From assembly GCA_947478845.1 (NCBI GenBank), contig CANJXC010000010.1:62001-126000 (forward strand): a DNA stretch of 64,000 nt, written 5' to 3'. The notes below the pieces were generated by a model. The model searched no databases. It was not told the origin of the DNA and worked only from the letters and a program-made list of their open reading frames with translations. A program made the position numbers and the translations under genes. This DNA is from Spirochaetales bacterium (GTDB lineage Bacteria; Spirochaetota; Spirochaetia; JABEVK01). Within the stretch, counting starts at the first letter, position 1, and each line of letters opens with the position of its first letter. Shown in pieces: positions 26,737 through 34,512 of the stretch.

Positions 26737-28173
26737 TCAAGAGAGAATCGGTGCCTCAGCGTCGAGGAACATCTTCCCCGGATTCAAGATTCCACGGGGG
26801 TCGAGCGCCTGTTTGACGGTGCGCATCAGCCTCAGCGCCACCGGATTCAACACCTGCGCCATAAACTGACGCTGAACCAGACCCACACCGTGTTCCCCGG
26901 TAACCGAGCCGCCCAAGGTGGTGCACACTCCGTGAAAAAGTTCTTTCAAATAGGGTGCTGCCACCGCCTCAAACTCGCCCCGGCTAAGGCTTCCTTGCAG
27001 CACGCAGACGTGCAGGTTACCATCGCCGGCATGGCCCCAGGCTACAAACTCCAGCAGGTACTTGCGGCGCAGCTCCCCTAGGAGCACCAAAACCTCGGGT
27101 AGACGGGAACGAGGAACCACGAGGTCCTCTTCCTTACAGTGCGAGCGCGCCTTGGCCGCCACCAGCACCGAGCGCCTCAGGCGCCAGATTGTGTCCTCTT
27201 CGGCTTGGCCCTTAGCGCTGAGTAGGTATTCAAGAGAAACAAAGCGCTCGGTGAGGAGCTGGCCTGTGCGCAGAGCTTGTGCCGCCACTTCCTCGGCCTC
27301 CATGCCGTCAAACTCCACAATGAGGTGGGCCTGGGTATCGGGGCCCACTTGGGGAAAACTGAGGCCGGTATAAGCCTGTGCCGCCAGCAAGGCGTTGCGC
27401 TCCATAAACTCGAGGGCCGAGGGCACGATGCCCTCACCTAGAATCACATTGACGGCCCTCGAGCAGTCTTCCAGGTTGGAAAACGAAGCGATGAGCAGCT
27501 TTTGGTGCCGGGGTTTAGGAATGAGCCTCAGCACGGCTTTAGTAATCACTCCCAAGGTCCCTTCGCTTCCCACAAACAGCTGGGTGAGGTTGTACCCCAT
27601 CACATTTTTTAGCACATTTACGCCGGTCCACAGGATTTCCCCGCTGGAGAGCACCACCTCGAGGTTGAGTACGTAGTCCTTGGTGGTGCCGTATTTAACG
27701 CATTTGGGGCCACCCGAACCTTCGGCAAGATTGCCTCCTATCGAGCAGATCTTCAGGCTGGCCGGGTCGGGCGGGTAAAACAAACCCTTGGCCTCAACCG
27801 CTTTTCGGAGGTCGTTGTTGAGCACATAGGGCTCCACCGTTACCTGATAGTTGTCCTCGTCGAGCTCTAGGATGCGGTTGAAGTGCTCCAGCGAAAGGGC
27901 CACCCCCCCGCACACCGGGAGGGCCCCACCGCTCAGGCAGGTGCGCCGACCCTGGGGCGTGACCGCGATGCCCCTCTGGTTGCAGTGACGCAGGACCTCG
28001 GCCACTTCGCCGGTGTTGCGCGGCCGCAACACAAGCTCGGGCAAGTAGGTCAGGTCCTCGGTCATGTCCCGGGAGTATTTTTCGCGTTCGGCCGCCGAGG
28101 AGAGCACGTTTTCGGCTCCGACGATGGCCTCAAAACTTTGTCGGTCGCTGTTCTCGCAGGGTTGAAAGCTCAT
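26737..28173 (-). CDS. FAD-linked 2-hydroxy-acid oxidase, GlcD/D-lactate dehydrogenase type
   Basis: A 478-residue flavoprotein of the vanillyl-alcohol-oxidase fold. The FAD-binding PP-loop is seen in ELVLRPRNTGEVAEVLRHCNQRGIAVTPQGRRTCLSGGALP and ICSIGGNLAEGSGGPKCVKYGTTKDYVLNLEVVL. The C-terminal cap domain carries AWGHAGDGNLHVCVL and GGSVTGEHGVGLVQRQFM, the metal and substrate residues of the GlcD/DLD family. It would oxidise D-lactate or glycolate to the keto acid and pass electrons to quinone or a partner. As first gene of the second leftward run it is well placed to recycle the C2/C3 hydroxy acid made by the FAH-type hydrolase. Confidence 0.9.
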   Translation of the reverse strand: MSFQPCENSDRQSFEAIVGAENVLSSAAEREKYSRDMTEDLTYLPELVLRPRNTGEVAEVLRHCNQRGIAVTPQGRRTCLSGGALPVCGGVALSLEHFNRILELDEDNYQVTVEPYVLNNDLRKAVEAKGLFYPPDPASLKICSIGGNLAEGSGGPKCVKYGTTKDYVLNLEVVLSSGEILWTGVNVLKNVMGYNLTQLFVGSEGTLGVITKAVLRLIPKPRHQKLLIASFSNLEDCSRAVNVILGEGIVPSALEFMERNALLAAQAYTGLSFPQVGPDTQAHLIVEFDGMEAEEVAAQALRTGQLLTERFVSLEYLLSAKGQAEEDTIWRLRRSVLVAAKARSHCKEEDLVVPRSRLPEVLVLLGELRRKYLLEFVAWGHAGDGNLHVCVLQGSLSRGEFEAVAAPYLKELFHGVCTTLGGSVTGEHGVGLVQRQFMAQVLNPVALRLMRTVKQALDPRGILNPGKMFLDAEAPILS

Positions 28174-28276
28174 AGGGTCAGTTTAAGGGCATTTCCTGCA
28201 TCCTTGACAGTCCTTTTCAGAAAGCCGATACGTTTGGAATGAAACAACTTCGGAGAACTTCTCTTGGCTAATCGTC

Positions 28277-28999
28277 TTGACTGATTTGGCCTGGTTTGTC
28301 AGCGGGGCCGCCTTGTTCGATAGCGTTTCGACCACGCAGCAAATTATCATCCTCATACTACTTTTTTCCACCAACAGGCCGCTGCCTGCCTCGCTGGGCT
28401 TTTTGGTAGGGCTTTCGGGGGCCTACTTGCTTTGCGGGGCCCTCGGTTTGGCCTTCGTGGCTCCCATGATGGCCTTGGTGGCGGTTTTTGTTCCTAACCT
28501 AAACGCTCTTCCCGACGCCGCTTACTATCAGGCCCAAGGGCTAACAGGCGCCGTGCTTTTGGCGGCAGGCCCTCTGTGGTGGTGGTGGCAATCCCGCTCG
28601 CGCAAGCCTTCCTTGGAGAACCAGCTGATTTCTCGGCTCAAGGGCATCAATTTTGGGGGCACGCTGGCTTTAGGTGCTTTTCTCTCGGTGACCAGTTTCC
28701 CGTTTGCCCTTCCCTACGTGGCCTCCATCGGGAAGATCGCGGCCGCCTCATTGGGTGCCACGGGTGGGGCGGGATTTTTGCTATTGTACAATTTGGTCTA
28801 TGCGCTTCCCATGCTGGTGCTTTTCGGCGTGTTCGTCGCCTTGCGCGATGCCGTTTTACCGCGTCTTCACCTGCACGTGCAGCGCCTCAACCTCCTGATT
28901 ACCGTGCTTCTGCTCTCGGGAATGGGCGCTTTTCTGCTGATGGATTGCTGGTTTTTCTCCTTTACCGGGAAGGCTCTGCTCACCAGCAGGTTCCTTTAG
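28277..28999 (+). CDS. GAP/LysE-like polytopic membrane protein
   Basis: A 240-residue inner-membrane protein with six hydrophobic segments, starting from a TTG. The pattern fits the GAP (Sap) and LysE-like exporter superfamily: a short periplasmic N-terminus, AALFDSVSTTQQIIILILLFSTN, a cytoplasmic linker (SRSRKPSLENQLISRLKG) between helices 3 and 4, and SVTSFPFALPYVASIGKIAAASLG in the second half. The substrate is unknown. It diverges from the FAD oxidase gene; TTGACA at 28204-28209 may be part of a promoter but no good -10 follows. Confidence 0.65.
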   Translation: MTDLAWFVSGAALFDSVSTTQQIIILILLFSTNRPLPASLGFLVGLSGAYLLCGALGLAFVAPMMALVAVFVPNLNALPDAAYYQAQGLTGAVLLAAGPLWWWWQSRSRKPSLENQLISRLKGINFGGTLALGAFLSVTSFPFALPYVASIGKIAAASLGATGGAGFLLLYNLVYALPMLVLFGVFVALRDAVLPRLHLHVQRLNLLITVLLLSGMGAFLLMDCWFFSFTGKALLTSRFL

Positions 29000-29051
29000 G
29001 CCCCCTAGAACCCTTTGACAAGCCTTCGTGCCATGGGCAAGGATGGTGTCA

Positions 29052-31412
29052 ATGAAGAAACTTCATCCGTTCTGGCGCGTTTTCGCTTGGTTTTCAGGCA
29101 TCAGCTTCGGGCTAATCGTCGTGGTTGTGGTGGCCTTTTTGGTCTGGATCTCCGGCCCTCTTCCCCAAACCAAGGGCGAGGTGAAGATCCCCGGCCTTAC
29201 GGCCCTGGTCGAGGTTTCCCGCGACCTCGAGGGTGTTCCCCACATCAAAGCCTCCAACGACCACGACCTGTACCTCGCCCAAGGCTTCGTCACCGCCCAG
29301 GACCGCCTGTTCCAGATGGACCTTAGCCGACGCCAGGCTTCGGGCATGCTCAGCGAGGTGGTAGGCGAGAAGGCCCTCGAACGCGATAAGTTCTTCCGCA
29401 CCTTCGGCTTGCGACGCGCTGCCGAGGCCTCCTGGGCAGCCTACAGCGAACCGGCCAAGGCCGTTTTGCAGTCCTACGCAGCGGGTGTCAACGCCTTTCG
29501 GGCCCAAGCCATCGCCAAAGGCACCCTTTCCATCGAGTTTACCCTGTTAGGATACCAACCCCGCGAATGGACGCCGGTGGATTCGCTGGCCATAGGCAAG
29601 TACATGGCCTACGACCTAGGCGGACACTGGGCCGGTCAGGCCTTCCGGTCGTGGCTTATGAGCAACGTCAGCCAGCAAAAGGCTTTTGACCTGTTTCCAA
29701 GCTACCCAGAAACGGCGCCAACCATCCTTCCCCCGGGGGAACTCGACTTGGCGGTAGCACTTGCGGGCGCCGTGGTTCCATCACCCTTCAACGGCAGCAA
29801 CAACTGGGTTGTCGCAGGGAGCAAGACCTCCAGCGGCAAGCCCCTTTTAGCCGATGACCCGCACCTGGGTCTGGCCAGCCCTTCGGTTTGGTACCAAACC
29901 GTGCTCGAGGGCCCCGGTCAATTGGTCAGCGGCGTCATTTTTGCGGGCATCCCAGGCATCATTTTGGGCCACAATGAAAAAGTGGCGTGGGGAGTGACCA
30001 ACACCGGGCCGGACGTGCAAGACCTCTACATCGAGAAGCGCAACCCCGCCAACCCGGCGCAGTTTGAGCACAATGGCGCCTGGGAAGACGCCCAGGTGTT
30101 CGAGGAATCGATCGCCGTGAAGGGGAAACCAAATGTAGCGCTCAAGGTGTTCGTCACCCGCCACGGCCCGATCATCACCGACCTCGCCAAGGTGACCAAG
30201 AATACCGAGCTTGCCCTCCAATGGACGGCACTGGCTCCCACCCGAGAGCTAGAGGCCATCCTTCAGCTCGACCGCTCGTCCTCGTGGGCCGAGTTCGAAA
30301 AAGGTCTCGAGCTGTTTGAGGCTCCTGCGCAGAACTTCGTGTTCGCCTCGGTGGACGGCACCATAGCCTTCAAAGCCAACGGCAAGATTCCCCTGCGCAA
30401 AAAGGGCAACCAGCAGGTTCCTGTGCCCGGCTGGAACGACGACAACGAGTGGACGGGCTTCATCCCGTGGGATAAATTACCGCGGTTGGTGAATCCAAAG
30501 GAAGGTTTCATCGCCACCGCCAACAACAAGGTGGTCGAAGACAGCTACCCGTATCACCTCAGCGACACCTGGGCTCAGCCCTACCGCGAGGCCCGCATCA
30601 AGGCGGTGCTCGCTTCCAACGACAAACTGACTGCCGCCAACCTCCAGGCCCTTCAGATGGAAAAATTGGACCTCCAGGCTCAGGAGTTCAACCCACTTTA
30701 CGTCAGCCTCCTTTCTGGGCAGACGCTCAACAAACAAGAGACTCAAGCTCTGGGTCTGTTAAAGGGCTGGGACTTCGTCGAAACGGCCGACGGTGCCGCG
30801 CCTTTCCTGTACCAGAAGCTCACCGAAAAGCTCAGTACCGTGCTCTTTCAGGACGCATTTCCTAAAGCGGTGTACGACCTATTTGAAAACCGCCCCCAAG
30901 CCGTCGACCAGCTCGTGCGACGTGCGGCGGCAGGCCAGGTGAGCCCGTGGATTGCCGAAAAGGGGGGCTTGGCGGTGGTGGTGAAGAAAGCCCTTGAGCT
31001 GGCGCTGGAAGAAGGCCGCAAAAAGCAGGGAGTGCAGATGGACAACTGGCAGTGGGGCACCGCGCACGGCCTTCGGTTCCTCCATCCGCTCTCGAGTGTC
31101 AAGCCACTGAACTACCTGTTTAACCTCAAAAAAGCCGTGCCCGTTGGCGGAAGCTCCACCACCGTTCAGGCGGCGCGTGCCGACATCGACACGGGCTACG
31201 TAAACCACGGGGCTTCCTGGCGTTATGTGGTGGATCTGGCCGACACCAGCCGGGCCAGCCACATCCTCGGCCCGGGACAGTCGGGCCTCTTCAACAGTCC
31301 ATGGTACGACAACCAAGTGGAAGACTGGGCGAGCGGAAGCTACCATGTCACGTTCCTGCATGACCAAAGTGAGGCAGGGCAAGTGCTGAAACTGTTGCCG
31401 GCGGCACGGTAA
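29052..31412 (+). CDS. Penicillin acylase family amidohydrolase
   Basis: A 786-residue N-terminal-nucleophile hydrolase precursor. It has an N-terminal TM/signal segment (residues 12-38), an alpha-chain region (LVEVSRDLEGVPHIKASNDHDLYLAQGFVTAQDRLFQMDLSRRQASGMLSE) and the autocleavage site FNG|SNNWVVAGSKTSSGKPLLADDPHLG. Ser249 there becomes the beta-chain nucleophile. The beta chain contains ILGHNEKVAWGVTNTGPDVQDLYIEK, NFVFASVDGTIAFKANGKIP and PVGGSSTTVQAA. It acts outside the cytoplasmic membrane on an amide (acyl-homoserine lactone, N-acyl amino acid or beta-lactam side chain). The ATG at 29052 follows AAGGA by 8 nt. Confidence 0.92.
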   Translation: MKKLHPFWRVFAWFSGISFGLIVVVVVAFLVWISGPLPQTKGEVKIPGLTALVEVSRDLEGVPHIKASNDHDLYLAQGFVTAQDRLFQMDLSRRQASGMLSEVVGEKALERDKFFRTFGLRRAAEASWAAYSEPAKAVLQSYAAGVNAFRAQAIAKGTLSIEFTLLGYQPREWTPVDSLAIGKYMAYDLGGHWAGQAFRSWLMSNVSQQKAFDLFPSYPETAPTILPPGELDLAVALAGAVVPSPFNGSNNWVVAGSKTSSGKPLLADDPHLGLASPSVWYQTVLEGPGQLVSGVIFAGIPGIILGHNEKVAWGVTNTGPDVQDLYIEKRNPANPAQFEHNGAWEDAQVFEESIAVKGKPNVALKVFVTRHGPIITDLAKVTKNTELALQWTALAPTRELEAILQLDRSSSWAEFEKGLELFEAPAQNFVFASVDGTIAFKANGKIPLRKKGNQQVPVPGWNDDNEWTGFIPWDKLPRLVNPKEGFIATANNKVVEDSYPYHLSDTWAQPYREARIKAVLASNDKLTAANLQALQMEKLDLQAQEFNPLYVSLLSGQTLNKQETQALGLLKGWDFVETADGAAPFLYQKLTEKLSTVLFQDAFPKAVYDLFENRPQAVDQLVRRAAAGQVSPWIAEKGGLAVVVKKALELALEEGRKKQGVQMDNWQWGTAHGLRFLHPLSSVKPLNYLFNLKKAVPVGGSSTTVQAARADIDTGYVNHGASWRYVVDLADTSRASHILGPGQSGLFNSPWYDNQVEDWASGSYHVTFLHDQSEAGQVLKLLPAAR

Positions 31413-31425
31413 CCCTAGCCTCCGC

Positions 31426-31455
31426 TTGTCACTGCAGCCAACAATCCGTCATAAT
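31426..31455 (+). promoter_or_regulatory. Probable promoter of the KUP transporter gene
   Basis: TTGTCA (31426-31431), 18-bp spacer, CATAAT (31450-31455, 5 of 6 to consensus). The expected transcription start is at or within a base or two of the ATG at 31462, and no Shine-Dalgarno precedes that ATG, suggesting a leaderless message. By pattern only. Confidence 0.45.
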
Positions 31456-31461
31456 GTTCGC

Positions 31462-33354
31462 ATGTCTTCTTCTGTTGCCGGTCAGCATTCCACGACCGGC
31501 GTGAAATTGACGGTGGGTGCCATCGGAGTTGTGTTCGGTGACATCGGAACGTCCCCCCTTTACGCCTTGCGGGAGTGTCTTGCCCCCGGACGCGGCGTGG
31601 CCCTTACTCCCCAAAACATCATCGGCATCGATTCCCTGCTTCTTTGGACGTTGACCCTCGTGGTATGCGTGAAATACCTGAGCTTTGTCCTGCGCGCTGA
31701 CAACAAGGGAGAGGGCGGCATCCTGGCGCTGATTAGCCTTGCCGGGGCCCAAGTTGTGAGCAAGAAGCCCGGCAAGACTGTATTTTTGGCCCTTTTGGGC
31801 ATAGTAGGCGCCTCCTTGCTGTATAGCGATGGCATCCTCACCCCCGCTGTGACGGTACTTTCGGCCATCGAGGGCCTCAAGTTCATCAGCCCAGCGTTCA
31901 CGCCGTGGGTCATCCCGATCGCTCTGGCCGTCCTGCTCACCCTCTTCGCCTTTCAGTCCAAGGGCACGGCACGGGTGGCCTCGCTGTTCGGTCCCATTCT
32001 CATTGCTTGGTTTGTCGTCATGGGAGCGCTGGGCCTGCTGTCCATCATCCATGCTCCCGGAATTCTGGCCGCCCTCAACCCTTGGGAGGCGCTTCGTTTC
32101 ATAGGAAGCAATTTAGGCCTAACCTTCGTGATTCTGGGTTCAGTTTTCCTGGCCATGACCGGTGCGGAAGTTCTCTATGCCGACATGGGCCACTTTGGGA
32201 AGCGGGCCATCCGTTCTGGTTGGTTTTTTTTGGTCTACCCGGCCTTGATGCTGAATTACTTGGGGCAAGGGGCGTTGTTGTTGGTTGATCCCACGAAAGT
32301 CACCGACCTCTTCTTTCAGTTGGCTCCGGTCTGGTTTCAGTATCCGCTGGTCATTTTGGCTACGATGGCGTCGGTAATTGCCAGCCAGGCCATCATATCT
32401 GGAGCATTCTCTCTGGCGCGCCAAAGCGTTCAGCTTGGTTACTGGCCACGGATGGAGGTACGCCACACCAGCGACGAAACGATAGGCCAGGTGTATGTGC
32501 CGTTTATCAACTGGTTCCTGATGGTGGGCACCATTGGTCTGGTGCTGCTGTTCCAAGAGTCAGGACACCTCACCAACGCCTACGGTATTGCCGTTTCGGC
32601 CGACATGCTGATCACCTGTTGTTTAATGATCTACCTGGCCCGCAAGAAGTGGGACCTCAACTGGTTCGCCCTGATTCCCTTAGCAGCGCTGTTCCTCGTG
32701 ATCGACCTTGCTTTCTTTGCTTCCAACATCACAAAAATCCTCTCCGGGGGTTGGCTGGTGGTTCTCATCGCCCTGGTGATTTTTGTGGCCATGACCACTT
32801 GGCGCGAAGGCCGGACGGCCCTTTGGGCCGTTGTGGAGAAAAGCATTTTGAAAATGCCCGATTTTCTTTCCGGAATTTCTCGAACGCCCCCCTACCGTGT
32901 GAAGCGCACGGCTGTTTTTTTGGCCGGCAACCCAAACGGAATACCAACCGCACTATTGCACAACCTGAAGCACAACCGTGTGCTTCATGAACTCACCATC
33001 CTCGTTTCGGTGCAAACCCTGGAACAGCCGCGGGTGCCACCCGAACAGCGCGCCGAAGTTACCGACCATAGCCTAGGGATGTGGCAGGTTATCTTGCGCT
33101 TCGGCTTCAGCGAACTTCCCGATATTCCGAAAGCGTTGAAGGGATTACAGATTCCCGAACTCTTTTTCGACCCCGATCAGACCACCTATTTTTTGGGTCG
33201 TGAGTCGTTGGTGCTGTTGCCCCAACGCAAAAACATGGCGCCTTGGCGCAAGAAACTTTTTTGGTTTATGTCTCATAACGCCCTTCCAGCGACCAGTTTC
33301 TTTCGTCTGCCCGTCAATCAGGTGGTCGAAATCAGCGCCCAGACCGAATTATGA
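31462..33354 (+). CDS. kup: KUP-family low-affinity potassium uptake transporter
   Basis: A 630-residue K+/H+ symporter of the KUP/HAK/KT family with about 12 membrane helices and a cytoplasmic C-terminal tail of about 150 residues. The family start VGAIGVVFGDIGTSPLYALRE is at residues 16-36, followed by LRADNKGEGGILALISL, SLLYSDGILTPAVTVLSAIEG (conserved DG and TP), AEVLYADMGHFG and the C-terminal QVVEISAQTEL. An open TTG 12 codons upstream lies inside the probable promoter, so the ATG at 31462 is taken. It is the first gene of a rightward set with fabH. Confidence 0.95.
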   Translation: MSSSVAGQHSTTGVKLTVGAIGVVFGDIGTSPLYALRECLAPGRGVALTPQNIIGIDSLLLWTLTLVVCVKYLSFVLRADNKGEGGILALISLAGAQVVSKKPGKTVFLALLGIVGASLLYSDGILTPAVTVLSAIEGLKFISPAFTPWVIPIALAVLLTLFAFQSKGTARVASLFGPILIAWFVVMGALGLLSIIHAPGILAALNPWEALRFIGSNLGLTFVILGSVFLAMTGAEVLYADMGHFGKRAIRSGWFFLVYPALMLNYLGQGALLLVDPTKVTDLFFQLAPVWFQYPLVILATMASVIASQAIISGAFSLARQSVQLGYWPRMEVRHTSDETIGQVYVPFINWFLMVGTIGLVLLFQESGHLTNAYGIAVSADMLITCCLMIYLARKKWDLNWFALIPLAALFLVIDLAFFASNITKILSGGWLVVLIALVIFVAMTTWREGRTALWAVVEKSILKMPDFLSGISRTPPYRVKRTAVFLAGNPNGIPTALLHNLKHNRVLHELTILVSVQTLEQPRVPPEQRAEVTDHSLGMWQVILRFGFSELPDIPKALKGLQIPELFFDPDQTTYFLGRESLVLLPQRKNMAPWRKKLFWFMSHNALPATSFFRLPVNQVVEISAQTEL

Positions 33355-33421
33355 GTAATTTCCTCAAGTTGGACTTCCCCATTGAAGCTTCTCGGGTTAG
33401 TTTTGATCCAAGGGGTCGTTC

Positions 33422-34474
33422 ATGGGAGTAGGAATTATTGGAACCGGGTACTATGTGCCTTCCCGGATCCTTTCCAACAAAGAGCTTGAATCCATGGTCG
33501 ACACCACTGACGAATGGATTTTCAGCAAGGTTGGCGTACGAGAGAGGCGCATCGCAGAACCGCACGAGGCCACCAGTGATTTGGCGATTCTGGCTGCCCA
33601 AGATGCTTTGCGCAATGCTGGGGTTACTCCGGAAGAAATTGACCTTATTATTCTGGCCACCTCGAGCCCTGACATGATTCAGCCCGCGACGGCCGCCATT
33701 GTGCAGGGCAAACTGGGGGCTCTCAATTCGGCTGCTTTTGACGTTTCGGCCGTCTGCGCGGGCTTTGTTTACGCGCTTACGGTGGCTCAAGCCATGATGA
33801 AAGCCAATACGCAATACCGCCGTAGCCTCGTGATCGGCGCCGAGACGTATTCCCGGATTCTCGATTGGAGCGACCGCTCCACCTGCGTCTACTTTGGCGA
33901 TGGCGCCGGCGCCGTGGTGCTCGGGAGGCAACCGGGCACCTTGGGTATTCACACCACCTACCTGAAAAACGACGGCCGAGGTGCCACCGCTATACGCTAC
34001 CAAGGTGGTGGGAGCCGCCACCCGGCTTCGGCCGAAACTCTGGCGAAGAACCTCCACCGTTTTGAGATGAATGGCAAGGCCGTTTGGGACTTCGCCAGCA
34101 AGGCCTGCCCCATGAGCATCCGTAAGGTAATCGCCGACGCCGGACTCAAGTTGTCCGACATCGACATGGTGATCACCCATCAGGCCAACATCAACATCAT
34201 CCGCTCGAGCCTCGAAGAACTGGGAATCCCGATGGAGAAGACCTACACCACCATAGAGAAATACGCCAACACCGCAGGTGCTTCCATCCCCATCACCCTT
34301 GCAGAGGCACATCAGAAAGGTCTGCTCAAAAAAGGGGACAAGGTAGTTCTCGTAGGTTTCGGTGGTGGTCTTTCTTTGGGAGCGGTCTACTTGGAGTGGG
34401 GTTTGGACCACCCCGGGTCCAAGCGGCTTCTCAAGCGCCAGCGCGCTAAGCTTGATAACCACTCCCTCAACTAA
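33422..34474 (+). CDS. fabH: 3-oxoacyl-[acyl-carrier-protein] synthase III (FabH)
   Basis: Condenses acetyl-CoA (or a branched acyl-CoA) with malonyl-ACP to start fatty-acid synthesis. The 350 residues carry the complete triad: Cys112 in DVSAVCAGF, His253 in ITHQANINII and Asn283 in EKYANTAGASIP. FGDGAGAVVL and GVRERRIA are also typical. The protein is about 30 residues longer than E. coli FabH (317), with roughly nine extra residues before the active His and a basic C-terminal tail (SKRLLKRQRAKLDNHS). AAGGGG lies upstream of the ATG. It is isolated from other fab genes here, so it may be a housekeeping copy or one for a special acyl primer. Confidence 0.93.
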   Translation: MGVGIIGTGYYVPSRILSNKELESMVDTTDEWIFSKVGVRERRIAEPHEATSDLAILAAQDALRNAGVTPEEIDLIILATSSPDMIQPATAAIVQGKLGALNSAAFDVSAVCAGFVYALTVAQAMMKANTQYRRSLVIGAETYSRILDWSDRSTCVYFGDGAGAVVLGRQPGTLGIHTTYLKNDGRGATAIRYQGGGSRHPASAETLAKNLHRFEMNGKAVWDFASKACPMSIRKVIADAGLKLSDIDMVITHQANINIIRSSLEELGIPMEKTYTTIEKYANTAGASIPITLAEAHQKGLLKKGDKVVLVGFGGGLSLGAVYLEWGLDHPGSKRLLKRQRAKLDNHSLN

Positions 34475-34476
34475 AC

Positions 34477-34505
34477 TTGGTTTTTCTGTCCTTGGCTGGT
34501 ATATT
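34477..34505 (+). promoter_or_regulatory. Possible promoter of the Ig-repeat/OmpA gene
   Basis: TTGGTT (34477-34482), 17-bp spacer, TATATT (34500-34505). The predicted start is about 34512, one base before the ATG at 34513; a GGAGT that would serve as ribosome site lies upstream of that point. The -35 element is weak. Confidence 0.3.
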
Positions 34506-34512
34506 GGAGTCC

